A stretch of DNA of 26,489 nt from Halothece sp964463655 (GTDB taxonomy: Bacteria; Cyanobacteriota; Cyanobacteriia; Cyanobacteriales; Rubidibacteraceae). Every line of letters begins with the position of its first letter. Position 1 is the stretch's first letter. A program made the translations under genes and the position numbers. This document shows positions 14,109-22,681 of the stretch, in pieces. A model generated the notes under the pieces. That model had not been told where the DNA came from, ran no database searches, and saw nothing but the letters and a program-made list of their open reading frames with translations. Location of the stretch: the NCBI GenBank assembly GCA_964463655.1, contig CAYXDG010000049.1, positions 1 through 26,489 of the forward strand, read 5' to 3'.

Positions 14109-14208
14109 GTGTACAAACACTGATGGATTTTAGATAACTACCTGCTAATATGAAGACTGAATTATTGATCACAGACTAGGAAATCACGATCAGTTATCAA
14201 TTATTAAC

Positions 14209-14994
14209 ATGGATTTGACTATTGGCTGGCTGTATCCCACGTTAATGAGTACCTACGGCGATCGCGGAAATGTAATTTGTCTTCAGCAACGCAGCTATTG
14301 GCGGGATTTACAGGTAAATGTGGTGCGTTTAGATTTAAATGCTAGCGCCCAAGCGTTTGAGGGGATTGACTTGTTTGTGGGTGGAGGAGCGCAAGACCGT
14401 CAGCAAGAGATTGTGATGCGCGATCTCAAGGGCAATAAAGCCCAAATCATGCGGAGTAAAATTGAAGCGGGAACGCCTGGGGTGTTTACTTGTGGATCGC
14501 CACAACTGCTCGGTCATTATTATGAACCTAGTTATGGCGAACGGATTGAAGGCTTGGGAATTTTTGATTTAGTCAGTAAACATCCAGGCAAGCGCAGCGA
14601 TCGCTGTATCGGAAACATTGTCTTTCGTTTGAGTGCTTCTCCTTTGGCGCAAATGATCCAAGCTCGCATTGGAGAATCTCCCATCGTCATTGGCTTTGAA
14701 AATCATGGTGGGCGTACCTACTTAGGAAATGTCCAACCCCTTGGGCGAGTGGTAGTGGGTCATGGGAACAATCAAGAGGATGGCTATGAGGGGGCTTTTT
14801 ATGGAAACGCGATCGCCACTTACGCACATGGCCCGCTTTTACCCAAAAACCCTTTTCTAGCCGACTGGTTAATTGAAACCGCCCTAGAATTAAAATATCA
14901 AAAAACAATTCATTTACCCCCCTTAGACGACAGTTTAGCCCAAAAAGCGCGAAAAGCTATGTTTAAACGCTTAGAAGTTGGGAATCTAACTTAG
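14209..14994 (+). CDS. gatD: GatD-like type 1 glutamine amidotransferase
   Basis: A 261-aa class I glutamine amidotransferase of the CobB/CobQ type, most like GatD, which with MurT amidates D-glutamate of lipid II. The N-terminus LTIGWLYPTLMSTYGDRGNV (3-22) is characteristic. The nucleophile C95 lies in FTCGSPQLLG, where most homologues have CGGYQ, and H207 in YAHGPLLPKNP completes the dyad. FENHGGRTYLG (163-173) is also family-typical. The mature length is normal. The usual partner gene murT is not adjacent on either side, so the complex would need MurT from elsewhere in the genome. The gene is transcribed away from the JAMM gene. Confidence 0.83.
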   Translation: MDLTIGWLYPTLMSTYGDRGNVICLQQRSYWRDLQVNVVRLDLNASAQAFEGIDLFVGGGAQDRQQEIVMRDLKGNKAQIMRSKIEAGTPGVFTCGSPQLLGHYYEPSYGERIEGLGIFDLVSKHPGKRSDRCIGNIVFRLSASPLAQMIQARIGESPIVIGFENHGGRTYLGNVQPLGRVVVGHGNNQEDGYEGAFYGNAIATYAHGPLLPKNPFLADWLIETALELKYQKTIHLPPLDDSLAQKARKAMFKRLEVGNLT

Positions 14995-15069
14995 GGATCA
15001 TCTTGTTTTTTTCTAGAGTAAGCTCCCTTAATCTGATAAAGTATTGCTAGTTAGTTATTGAGGAAAAAA

Positions 15070-15507
15070 ATGGCTCAGACAATCGAACTTTCTCCAGAAT
15101 TTACCATTGCTGGACAAATCACAGCTGAACAAGTGGAAACCGCCAAACAAGAAGGGTTTCAATCGATACTCAACTTACGAGCGCCAGGGGAACAAGGCTT
15201 TTTAGACAATCAGCAAACGGCGCAAAAGGCAGGGCTACAGTATGTTAATATCCCAGTATCTCCCAGTGAAATGGGTCAAGTGGTCGATCGAGTGATTCAG
15301 CAGCTAGAAGACCTCCCTAAGCCTGTTTTAGTCCATTGTGGGAGTGCTTTACGTGCTGGGGTGATGGTTTTAGCTTACCGAGGTGTCAAAGAAGGAAAAA
15401 GCGCGGAAGAGGTTTTAACAGAAGCCAGAGAAGCAGGGTTTACCCTGTTAGATGATAAACCGCCACTGAAACAGTTGATTAAAGACTATCTTGCTAATCA
15501 TTGTTAG
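15070..15507 (+). CDS. DUF442/TIGR01244-type phosphatase-like protein
   Basis: A 145-aa single-domain protein of the beta-lactamase hydrolase-like (DUF442) family, distantly related to dual-specificity phosphatases. ITAEQVETAKQEGFQSILNLR (17-37) and a helix before the active loop match the family. The catalytic loop reads HCGSALRAG, with C90 and R95. In many members the loop is HCRSGTRS, so the third residue differs but Cys and Arg are kept. The ATG at 15070 is preceded by GAGGA at a good distance; a TTG 12 bases upstream is in frame but would overlap the ribosome binding site. Substrate unknown. Its 3' end overlaps zur tail to tail by 14 bases. Confidence 0.8.
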   Translation: MAQTIELSPEFTIAGQITAEQVETAKQEGFQSILNLRAPGEQGFLDNQQTAQKAGLQYVNIPVSPSEMGQVVDRVIQQLEDLPKPVLVHCGSALRAGVMVLAYRGVKEGKSAEEVLTEAREAGFTLLDDKPPLKQLIKDYLANHC

Positions 15508-15889
15508 CTGTAATCTGACATTGCTGACAAAGGCCAAAAAACTCTAAACTGTGGTAGAACACTTGAAACTTGTGAGATTTTTCTAATTCCTTTTCCAATT
15601 GATGAACTGGACACTGATGAACGGGTAATGATTCACCACAGTTGAGACAAGTAAGATAATGTTGGTCATGGTCAATGGACTCGTAGAGAGATTCACCACT
15701 GGGAAGGGTGCGGGATTGAACCGCACCCTCTAATTTTAGAGATTCTAAAGCCCGATACACTGTCGCTAAGCCAAGAGGTTGTTCACGTTGACGTAATTCG
15801 ATATAAATTTGCTGAGCAGATAAGGGACTACTCAACTGCTGGAGGAGATTAAGAATGCGCTTTTGAGAACGATTACGCTGAGTTGTCAT
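15494..15889 (-). CDS. zur: Fur-family regulator, probably Zur
   Basis: A 131-aa metal-dependent repressor. The winged-helix DNA-binding half includes SQKRILNLLQQL and the recognition helix LGLATVYRALESLKLEG (39-55). The dimerisation half has the structural zinc cysteines C81-x2-C84 and C121-x2-C124, an extra C93 and a His-rich region (HDQHYLT, PVHQLE, HKFQVFYHSLEFFG). The overall pattern with LTCLNCGESLPVHQCPVH and LEFFGLCQQCQ resembles cyanobacterial Zur (FurB) more than FurA or PerR; this is from memory of family sequences. Zur senses zinc and represses zinc uptake genes. No zinc transporter is nearby. It converges on the phosphatase-like gene with a 14-base overlap and is divergent from ruvA. 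Confidence 0.8.
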   Translation of the reverse strand: MTTQRNRSQKRILNLLQQLSSPLSAQQIYIELRQREQPLGLATVYRALESLKLEGAVQSRTLPSGESLYESIDHDQHYLTCLNCGESLPVHQCPVHQLEKELEKSHKFQVFYHSLEFFGLCQQCQITANND

Positions 15890-15968
15890 GAATCGCGAAT
15901 TACTTCTATCATGTCTAGTTTAATTGATTTTCCACAACAAGTCATCTTCATTCTATACAGAAGCAGTT

Positions 15969-16604
15969 ATGATTAGTTATTTACAAGGGAACGTGATCAA
16001 TCTGATTAAAACAACGGGAAGCCGAGTGATGTTAATTTTAGAAGTGAATCAAATCGGCTATGAAATCCAAATTCCATCCCGTTTAGCTCGAAAATTAGAG
16101 GAAGAAATCTCACAATCTGTGCAAATTTTTACGGATCAACAATTACGAGATGACGCGATCGTTTTATATGGGTTTGAAAGTGCAGCCGAAAGAGATTTAT
16201 TTCGGAAATTAATAGCAGTTAATGGTGTCGGAAGTCAAGTGGCGATCGGGCTAATTGATACTTTTAGCTTAAGAGATTTAGTGGAAGCGATTGTCAATGA
16301 AAACACGCAATTACTCTCGAAAACCCCAGGGGTGGGAAAGAAAACGGCCGAGCGTATTGCCTTAGAATTAAAAACGAAATTATCTCAATGGCGAATTGAA
16401 TCGGGGTTAGTGAAAAAAGGGGATGAAAGCATTTCTCCTCACCCAGAAATTCGAGAAGATATTGAAATGACTTTGTTAGCATTAGGCTATACCCAAGAAG
16501 AAATTGAACAGGCTTTATCTGTCATTAGTCAAGATTCTTTACTAGCTAAAAATCCTAATTCTGAAGAGTGGATCAGAAGCGCGATCGCCTGGCTGAGTCA
16601 GTAA
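15969..16604 (+). CDS. ruvA: Holliday junction branch migration protein RuvA
   Basis: A 211-aa DNA-binding subunit that tetramerises on four-way junctions and loads the RuvB helicase. Domain I begins MISYLQGNVINL and contains the OB fold (VNQIGYEIQIPSRL). Domain II carries two helix-hairpin-helix motifs, LIAVNGVGSQVAIGL and LSKTPGVGKKTAERIALEL. Domain III is the RuvB-contacting helical end (EDIEMTLLALGYTQEEIEQAL). The ATG at 15969 gives the family-typical N-terminus; in-frame codons upstream to 15924 exist but would add an unlike extension. ruvB and ruvC are not adjacent, which is common in cyanobacteria. Confidence 0.96.
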   Translation: MISYLQGNVINLIKTTGSRVMLILEVNQIGYEIQIPSRLARKLEEEISQSVQIFTDQQLRDDAIVLYGFESAAERDLFRKLIAVNGVGSQVAIGLIDTFSLRDLVEAIVNENTQLLSKTPGVGKKTAERIALELKTKLSQWRIESGLVKKGDESISPHPEIREDIEMTLLALGYTQEEIEQALSVISQDSLLAKNPNSEEWIRSAIAWLSQ

Positions 16605-16665
16605 TTGATCTGCTTTTTTAGGGGATTTGATCATACAAACCCCCTGCTTAAAGAACAGTAATTAA

Positions 16666-17832
16666 TTAGGAGAAATCATCTAACTCAGCTGGGTAAACTG
16701 AGAAGATTTCCACTTGTTCGCCGCGTCGCACTTTGAAATCTAGCTTTTCTCCAATGTTGCTATCTTCAACCACACGCTGGAGTTGTTCGGCACTGGTGAT
16801 ACGAGTATTGCTGATCGCTGTAATCGCGTCACCTCGTCGTAAGCCAGACCGCGCTGCGGGAGTATCTGCTTGTACCTGCATCACTAACACACCCTCAACT
16901 TCAGGAATGAATAGACCAGAGTTAGGATCACGGTTAATTTCTTTAGCGATTTCAGGAGTTAAGCTAATCATGCGAATCCCGATGTAGGGATGAGAAATAT
17001 TTTTCCCTTCCGCGAGTTTGGGATAAATGGCTTTGGCTTTATTGACAGGAATCGCAAACCCAATCCCATTGGCATCAGCACGGATAGCAGTATTGATTCC
17101 AATCACTTCACCGCGATCGCTGAGGAGGGGACCGCCAGAGTTACCAGGATTAATCGCCGCGTCGGTTTGAAGAAAATCGAGGCGTTTGTCTGGAATTCCG
17201 ACTTTCGCGCTGGGACGGTTGAGAGTGCTAATAATCCCTAATGTAACCGTGTTATCTAAGCCTAATGGGTTACCCACTGCGATCGCCCAGTCACCCACCC
17301 TTAGCTGATCTGAGTCACCAAGGGTTGCCGTTGGCAGGTTTGTTCCATCAATTTTAATCACGGCTAAATCTGTAATGGAATCAGCGCCTAAGACTCTTCC
17401 TTCAAATGTCCGTCCATCTTTGAGGTTAACTGTCACCTGATCTGCTTGTTTGACCACGTGAGCGTTTGTGAGAATAATCCCATTACTATCCACAATAAAC
17501 CCTGAACCCTGACCCCGTAAACGTCTCTCTCTGGGAACATTGAAGTCATCCCCGAAAAAGCGACGGAAAAAGGGATCATCAGCAAAAGGATTGGTTTGGG
17601 TGACTGTTCTTTCGGTATCAATCCGCACCACCGCATCCCCAACTTTTTCCACTGCTAGGCTAACAAAGCGATTGGTGACCGTTTCAGGTGAAGGGACAGT
17701 TTGAGCGATGACAGAGTTATTGGAGACTGTATCTGCTTTAGAGGGAAGCACTTGATAACCTCCCAAACCGATGAGAACCCCAAAAACTAAGACAATAAGA
17801 TAGGTGAAGAATTTACGCAAGTTGTCTGACAT
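16666..17832 (-). CDS. Deg/HtrA-type serine protease with PDZ domain
   Basis: A 388-aa trypsin-like protease acting in the periplasm or at the membrane on damaged proteins. An N-terminal hydrophobic segment (about 8-30) is a signal anchor or signal peptide. The protease domain shows the triad H125 (LTNAHVV), D155 (TDLAVIKID) and S232 (GNSGGPL). One PDZ domain covers about 275-375 (GVLVMQVQADTPAARSGLRRGD). Cyanobacteria have three paralogues (HtrA, HhoA, HhoB); the one here cannot be named without alignment. AGGAGG lies nine bases before the ATG on the minus strand. The holin-superfamily membrane gene lies 35 bases or so upstream in the same direction and is likely cotranscribed. Confidence 0.95.
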   Translation of the reverse strand: MSDNLRKFFTYLIVLVFGVLIGLGGYQVLPSKADTVSNNSVIAQTVPSPETVTNRFVSLAVEKVGDAVVRIDTERTVTQTNPFADDPFFRRFFGDDFNVPRERRLRGQGSGFIVDSNGIILTNAHVVKQADQVTVNLKDGRTFEGRVLGADSITDLAVIKIDGTNLPTATLGDSDQLRVGDWAIAVGNPLGLDNTVTLGIISTLNRPSAKVGIPDKRLDFLQTDAAINPGNSGGPLLSDRGEVIGINTAIRADANGIGFAIPVNKAKAIYPKLAEGKNISHPYIGIRMISLTPEIAKEINRDPNSGLFIPEVEGVLVMQVQADTPAARSGLRRGDAITAISNTRITSAEQLQRVVEDSNIGEKLDFKVRRGEQVEIFSVYPAELDDFS

Positions 17833-17867
17833 TTCTTTTCCTCCTAATTAAATAATAATGGCTCAAT

Positions 17868-18218
17868 TTACTCAGCGTCTCCTTGGAAAAAGTTGTTTAA
17901 CAAGCTAGCAATAAAGGACAGCACCAAAGAACCGAATAAAGCGGGGAAAAAACCATTGACTTCAAAGCCTGGAGTGAGATAACCAACGATTCCAAAGGTG
18001 ATCGCATTGAGAACCAGTAAAAACAAGCCAAGGGTGAGAATGGTTAGGGGAAGTGTAAATAAAAATAAAATTGGTTTGACAATCGCATTAACAAATCCTA
18101 AGACAGCTGATCCGACCATCGAGGCGATGAAACTGTCAATCACTAAACCAGGAATAATTTTAGCAGTGATTAGCAGCGCGATCGCCGTCGCAATCCAAGT
18201 AATAAAAAATTGTGGCAT
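17868..18218 (-). CDS. Four-helix membrane protein of the phage-holin superfamily IV type
   Basis: A 116-aa integral membrane protein with four hydrophobic helices: MPQFFITWIATAIALLITAK, the next at about 30-48, LFTLPLTILTLGLFLLVLNA, and a last one at about 85-108. The pattern of a small protein with VNAIVKPILFLFTLPLTILT and NAITFGIVGYLTPGF is that of the PF04020 family, called holin superfamily IV by similarity; a lytic role is not shown for chromosomal members. An ATG 15 bases upstream (18233) is in frame; I prefer 18218 because GGAAG precedes it and the N-terminus matches the family. It leads a two-gene unit with the Deg protease. Confidence 0.83.
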   Translation of the reverse strand: MPQFFITWIATAIALLITAKIIPGLVIDSFIASMVGSAVLGFVNAIVKPILFLFTLPLTILTLGLFLLVLNAITFGIVGYLTPGFEVNGFFPALFGSLVLSFIASLLNNFFQGDAE

Positions 18219-18377
18219 GATATTATCTTCCATGTAGGACGGTGCATCTCAATTTTAGCCTCTCTCTGTAACGTTCTCCCCCTTACGAAAGAAGGAAACG
18301 ACCAGCTTATCAAGTTGATCATTAATTAGGAATCATCAGAATTTTCTCAATTACTATGTTAGCTGACCGCACTCAGA

Positions 18378-20348
18378 TTAGTCCTGTAATGCTGAAACCG
18401 CAGCTTTAATAATTTCATAGTAAGGAGATTTGGTAACATTAATTGTTTTTAATTCTTGGGAATTATTTTTTAATTGTCCGTTACGTTGTCCTCGATTTAG
18501 GATTAAGAGATTTCCGCGATCATTTTCGATCCTTAGTTCGTTTAAATGTTCCCATAAGCAACAGTGATAAGTTCGTCCTTGATACTGATATGTTTCCTGT
18601 TTGAGTTTAGTTTTTTCAGGTAACCGAAATCCAACTAACTCTAATTCTAAACTGACATTTTGCTGCCAACGATTTTCTCGCAGTTTATAAGCAACGTTAA
18701 TCATTTTTGGTAAGGGAAAGTAATGACCATAACGCCACGCGATCGCTTTTTTGGTGATTGTTTCTCCGTCAATAGTTTGACCAAGGGTTAATTTGAGATG
18801 ATTTTTGCCAACAATCTTTTGATCAACAACCATCACATTTTCACTGAGAAAAATTGGTTCTTCATTGCCAATTCCCCAAGGTTGCAAATGATCGATTTCT
18901 TGATAGACTTTTTCCGTTAGTTGATTTAAGTTAGCTTTTACGTCAATTTTCACCAACGGTTGTAAATGGTCTGGTTGTAAACATTGATGGGCAAACTCAC
19001 TGAGTCTTTCTCGAAATTCGGCTAGATTTTTTGCTTCTAAACCAAACCCTCCTGCTGCTTGATGACCGCCAAACTTTCCCAGCAAATCGTAACAATAAGA
19101 TAAGCCATCAAAGACATTAAATTCAGGAATTCCTCGTGCTGATCCGCGAATTTTGCTCTCATCTTCCTCTTCATAAGTCCCCATAAAAACAGGAACACCA
19201 AAGCGCTCAACGAGTCTGGAAGCCACAATCCCAATCACGCCATGATGCCAATTTGGTTGGACAATTACCATCACGCGATCGCGCTGCCAATTAATTTCTC
19301 CTGTCTGTAAATAAGCCATTGCTTCTTGTTCAATTGTCTCACAAAGCTCCTGTCGTTTTTGATTGACTTGTTCGCATTGCATAGCTCTTTCTAACGCGAT
19401 TCTTTGGTCATCTGTAGTTAATAATTCGATCACGGTTTGGGGGTCACTTATCCGCCCGATCGCGTTAATTCTCGGCCCCAAGCGAAAGCCAATATCATCA
19501 GGTTTAATGGCTTTTTTACTATCATTAACCCCTCCCACTTGCATTAATGCTTGGACTCCCAGAATTTCTGATTTTGGCAATAAGCGCAAGCCTCGTTTTA
19601 GCCAGCGACGATTGACATCAACTAAAGGCGCTAAATCCGCGATTGTGCCTAATGTAAATAACTCTAAAAGTTGAGCAGTCAATCCTTTTAACTTGCCTAA
19701 TTTTTGCGCCGTTGTTGCTGCTAAAACATAAGCGACTCCCACCCCAGCCAAACCGCGATAGGGAGAGGTTTCTGGCAATAGTTTTGGGTTCAAAATTGCA
19801 TCGGCTGGGGGCAATCTTTCGGGGAGATCATGATGATCAGTTATAATGACTTGTAAGCCCAATTCTATGGCCCGACAAATGGGATCATAAGCAGCAATGC
19901 CATTATCAACCGTTAAAATTAACCCCACACTATTGCTAGCACATTCTTCCACGATACGGGTATTAAGACCATAACCTTCCTTCATCCGACTGGGAATTAA
20001 ATAATCGACATTTGCGCCTAAGTAGCGTAACGTTCTTAATAAAAGTGCTGTGCTAGTCATGCCATCCGCATCATAATCCCCACAAATAATAATCGATTCT
20101 TCCTCCGCGATCGCCTCAATAATTAAAGCAATGCTATGATCCAAATGAGGAAATTCTTTTTGAGGAGAAGGCAAAGTTTCCCTGTCTGGATTCACATAAA
20201 TTTCAGCCGCTTCAGGGGTGACAATTCCGCGATTTAATAACACTTGCGCTAAAAGCGGAGATAACCCTGTTGCATCCACTAACGGGGTAATGCGTTCGAG
20301 ATTAAATTCATGAATTTGCCAGCGCTGGGAGGGGAGTTGAGGTTTCAA
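18378..20348 (-). CDS. recJ: Single-stranded-DNA-specific exonuclease RecJ
   Basis: A 656-aa 5'-3' exonuclease acting on single-stranded DNA in recombination and mismatch repair. It belongs to the DHH phosphoesterases: CGDYDADGMTST (89-100) is motif I, TVDNG (146-150) motif II, ITDHHDLPE (169-177) the DHH motif, and GLAGVGVAYVLA motif IV. The DHHA1 domain contains GKFGGHQAAGGFGL, and an OB-like C-terminal part follows. The start is TTG at 20348 (MKPQLPSQRWQIHEFN), because an in-frame stop lies three codons upstream and no ATG gives a full N-terminus. No clear ribosome binding site is seen. It is divergent from the cobyrinate synthase gene. Confidence 0.95.
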   Translation of the reverse strand: MKPQLPSQRWQIHEFNLERITPLVDATGLSPLLAQVLLNRGIVTPEAAEIYVNPDRETLPSPQKEFPHLDHSIALIIEAIAEEESIIICGDYDADGMTSTALLLRTLRYLGANVDYLIPSRMKEGYGLNTRIVEECASNSVGLILTVDNGIAAYDPICRAIELGLQVIITDHHDLPERLPPADAILNPKLLPETSPYRGLAGVGVAYVLAATTAQKLGKLKGLTAQLLELFTLGTIADLAPLVDVNRRWLKRGLRLLPKSEILGVQALMQVGGVNDSKKAIKPDDIGFRLGPRINAIGRISDPQTVIELLTTDDQRIALERAMQCEQVNQKRQELCETIEQEAMAYLQTGEINWQRDRVMVIVQPNWHHGVIGIVASRLVERFGVPVFMGTYEEEDESKIRGSARGIPEFNVFDGLSYCYDLLGKFGGHQAAGGFGLEAKNLAEFRERLSEFAHQCLQPDHLQPLVKIDVKANLNQLTEKVYQEIDHLQPWGIGNEEPIFLSENVMVVDQKIVGKNHLKLTLGQTIDGETITKKAIAWRYGHYFPLPKMINVAYKLRENRWQQNVSLELELVGFRLPEKTKLKQETYQYQGRTYHCCLWEHLNELRIENDRGNLLILNRGQRNGQLKNNSQELKTINVTKSPYYEIIKAAVSALQD

Positions 20349-20460
20349 TTGGATTCATGATCTGGGGTTTAAGCAAATTTTAACAAAAAATTTTGGCAAT
20401 TACCTATAGAAATCCCATCAATGATCCGCATAATCACAACTTTAGATCAAATTATCAAAA

Positions 20461-21807
20461 ATGAGTTTAATTATTGCGGGTGAACGCAGTGGTGTGGGAA
20501 AAACCACCATTACTCTGGCTTTGCTATCTTTTCTCGCTCATCACCAAGAAACTGTACAGTCATTTAAGGTGGGGCCTGACTACATTGACCCCATGTTTCA
20601 GACGCGGGTAACAAGGCGCTTTTGTCGCAACCTAGACCCTGTTTTAACTTCCCCTGAATATGTTCAGCATTGCTTTTTCTATCATTGTCAAGGGGTTGAT
20701 TATGCAGTCATAGAAGGGGTGATGGGATTGTTTGATGGCGTGAGTCTTAACCAAAGAAATGATTATGCTTCAACAGCCCATATTGCGACAATTCTAGATG
20801 TTCCTGTGGCGCTGGTGATCGACTGTTCCCGCTTGTCAGGATCAGTGGCTGCGATCGCCCAAGGTTATGTTAATTTTAATCCACAGGTGAACATTGCAGG
20901 AGTCATTCTCAATCGAGTGGGAAGCGACAGACACCTGACCCTCTTAAAAAATGCTCTACAACCCCTCAATTTGCCCATTCTAGGGGTGTTGCCTCGTCAA
21001 GAGGAGATTACCCTGCGCGATCGTCATTTGGGCCTAATTCCCACCGAAGAAGTGGAACATTTCTCAACGATTCAGGAGACACTTGCGGAAATGGCGAGGG
21101 AAAGTTTTAATTGGGAGCAACTCTTACCCCTTCTCAGTGCGTCACAAAAGCCCGTTTCTCCCCTTTGGGATGAGATGGCGCAGAAGACTCCAGTGAGAAT
21201 TGGCGTAGCCCGTGATCGCGCCTTTAATTTCTATTATCAAGACAATCTCGATCTCCTCACCCAGCTTGGCGCAGAAATCATTCCTTATAGTCCTCTAAAG
21301 GATACCACGCTTCCTCCCTCTCTCGATGTCCTTTATTTCGGGGGTGGCTTTCCTGAAGTGTTCGCCGAAGAATTATCACAAAATCAAGCCATGATTAATC
21401 AAATTCGGAGCGCGATCGCACAAAGAATTCCCACTTATGCTGAATGTGGGGGATTAATGTATCTTTCCCAAAGCATTACCACTTTAGCAGGAGAAACTTG
21501 GAAAATGGTTGGCATCATCCCGACCAATGCGATGATGAAACAACGATTAACATTAGGCTATCGCCATGCAACCTTGCTAGCTAATCATCGTCTAAACAAT
21601 CAATCAATATGGGGACATGAGTTTCATCGTTCCCAACTCCAACACCCCTCACCGTCTCCCCTTTATCTGCTGCGGGATTTGTATCAAAATCAAAATCAGG
21701 AAGGATGGAGGTTAAAATCGGTTTATGGGTCTTATTTACATCTCCACTGGGGAAAAATTCCGCAATTTCCCCAGCAGTTAATTGATCAGAAAATAATGAA
21801 TAAATAG
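20461..21807 (+). CDS. cbiA: Cobyrinate a,c-diamide synthase (CobB/CbiA)
   Basis: A 448-aa enzyme that amidates the a and c carboxylates of cobyrinate (or the hydrogeno form) with ATP and glutamine in cobalamin or pseudocobalamin synthesis. The N-terminal dethiobiotin-synthetase-like domain has the P-loop GERSGVGKT (7-15), KVGPDYIDPMF (36-46) and EGVMGLFDG (85-93). The C-terminal amidotransferase domain has YFGGGFPEVFAEEL (292-305), the nucleophile C329 in AECGGLMYL and the His in SYLHLHW near the end. Length is normal. No other corrin genes are adjacent, as is usual in cyanobacteria, where the pathway is scattered. Confidence 0.95.
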   Translation: MSLIIAGERSGVGKTTITLALLSFLAHHQETVQSFKVGPDYIDPMFQTRVTRRFCRNLDPVLTSPEYVQHCFFYHCQGVDYAVIEGVMGLFDGVSLNQRNDYASTAHIATILDVPVALVIDCSRLSGSVAAIAQGYVNFNPQVNIAGVILNRVGSDRHLTLLKNALQPLNLPILGVLPRQEEITLRDRHLGLIPTEEVEHFSTIQETLAEMARESFNWEQLLPLLSASQKPVSPLWDEMAQKTPVRIGVARDRAFNFYYQDNLDLLTQLGAEIIPYSPLKDTTLPPSLDVLYFGGGFPEVFAEELSQNQAMINQIRSAIAQRIPTYAECGGLMYLSQSITTLAGETWKMVGIIPTNAMMKQRLTLGYRHATLLANHRLNNQSIWGHEFHRSQLQHPSPSPLYLLRDLYQNQNQEGWRLKSVYGSYLHLHWGKIPQFPQQLIDQKIMNK

Positions 21808-21809
21808 TA

Positions 21810-21856
21810 ATTTGTTCATGATTCTTTGTTAAATGATTCACTCAAGAAGAACAAAT
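21810..21856. repeat. AT-rich inverted repeat in the cbiA-DUF1997 spacer
   Basis: ATTTGTTC (21810-21817) pairs perfectly with GAACAAAT (21849-21856). The right arm is part of AAGAACAAATAAC (21847-21859), identical to 9521-9533 in another spacer. No T-run follows, so a terminator is not shown. Confidence 0.4.
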
Positions 21857-21873
21857 AACTCAATAAGTGTGTG

Positions 21874-22491
21874 ATGGAATCTCAACAAACTAAACCAATA
21901 AAAGTTGATCTCGATGAGCAGCCGAACCCCCAACAACCCCTTCCCTCGTTCCATTTTTACAATCATTTTCAAGGAACGATGATTATGTATAGCGATCGCG
22001 AAACCGTTCAACAATATCTTAATGCACATCAGGGCTGGTTTGTACGCTGCGCCAAACCTATGAAAGCACAACCCATTGGAGAGAATAGCTACGCTTTAAC
22101 CATCGGTCGCTTTGGTGCGTTAGGCTTTGAATTAGAACCAAAACTTGGCGTTGAGTTACTTCCAGAAGCAGAGGGAGTTTATCGCATGGAAACCGTCGAG
22201 ATCGAGCGATCGGATGCTCATTTTTATGAGGTAGAATATAAAGCAGCGTTACAACTGGTGGAGAAGACAAAAGCAGATGTTTCTTCTGTTCCCATCACAG
22301 CAGTGGACTGGACGTTAGAATTAAGTGTAAGTGTTCATTTCCCCCGATTTATCCATCGCTTTTCTACAAGGATGATTCAAAAAACGGGCGATCGCATCTT
22401 AACCCAAATTGTCCGCCAAGTCTCTCGTCGTCTCACCAAAAAAGTCCAAACTGATTTCCATACCCGCTACAATTTACCCATTCCTTCCTAG
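21874..22491 (+). CDS. DUF1997-family protein
   Basis: A 205-aa soluble protein of the DUF1997 family, found in cyanobacteria and plastid-bearing eukaryotes; function unknown to me. The domain runs from about residue 25 to the end: FHFYNHFQGTMIMYSDRETVQQYL, then YALTIGRFGALGFELEPKLGVELLP, an even-spaced beta-sheet pattern reminiscent of START-like or lipid-binding folds, and a closing basic amphipathic helix (QIVRQVSRRLTKKVQTDFH). I start at ATG 21874; a GTG just before it is also possible. No strong ribosome binding site is visible. It lies between cbiA and petG, both on the same strand, with spacers of about 66 and 87 bases. Confidence 0.82.
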   Translation: MESQQTKPIKVDLDEQPNPQQPLPSFHFYNHFQGTMIMYSDRETVQQYLNAHQGWFVRCAKPMKAQPIGENSYALTIGRFGALGFELEPKLGVELLPEAEGVYRMETVEIERSDAHFYEVEYKAALQLVEKTKADVSSVPITAVDWTLELSVSVHFPRFIHRFSTRMIQKTGDRILTQIVRQVSRRLTKKVQTDFHTRYNLPIPS

Positions 22492-22578
22492 TGACTTGGA
22501 GATAACAAGCAACCAAGAACGAAGAAAAATTTGGTAAAATGCTGATGATAAGATTTGTTGGGAGGATACCTTAACTTA

Positions 22579-22680
22579 ATGATTGAACCTTTATTACTCG
22601 GAATTGTTCTTGGCTTAATCACCGTCACCTTACTAGGTTTATTCTTTGCTGCTTATATGCAGTATCGACGCACAAGCTAA
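22579..22680 (+). CDS. petG: Cytochrome b6f complex subunit 5 (PetG)
   Basis: A 33-aa single-helix subunit needed for stability of the cytochrome b6f complex in the thylakoid. The sequence begins MIEPLLLGIVLGLITVTLLG and continues LFFAAYMQYRRTS, matching PetG (which typically starts MVEPLLSGIVLGL and has YAAYKQYKR). It is about four residues shorter at the C-terminus than the usual 37-38; the stop TAA is clean. GGAGG lies 13 bases before the ATG, a slightly long spacing. A possible -10 box TAAAAT stands at about 22534-22539. It is not adjacent to other pet genes. Confidence 0.93.
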   Translation: MIEPLLLGIVLGLITVTLLGLFFAAYMQYRRTS

Positions 22681-22681
22681 A

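Noticed and set aside
14019..14120. N-terminal extension of the JAMM peptidase (34 residues in an open frame)
   Set aside because: It translates through a GC-rich hairpin and has no likeness to family starts. The GTG at 14018 gives a normal-length protein.
15058..15069. TTG start giving four extra residues on the DUF442 protein
   Set aside because: The codons overlap the GAGGA ribosome binding site of the ATG at 15070.
15924..15968. 15-residue upstream extension of RuvA
   Set aside because: MISYLQGN is the expected RuvA N-terminus, and the extension starts at TTG with no ribosome binding site.
16616..16645. Terminator between ruvA and the Deg protease gene (AGGGG..CCCCT)
   Set aside because: The stem is short, its T-run lies before rather than after it, and no T-run follows on the minus strand.
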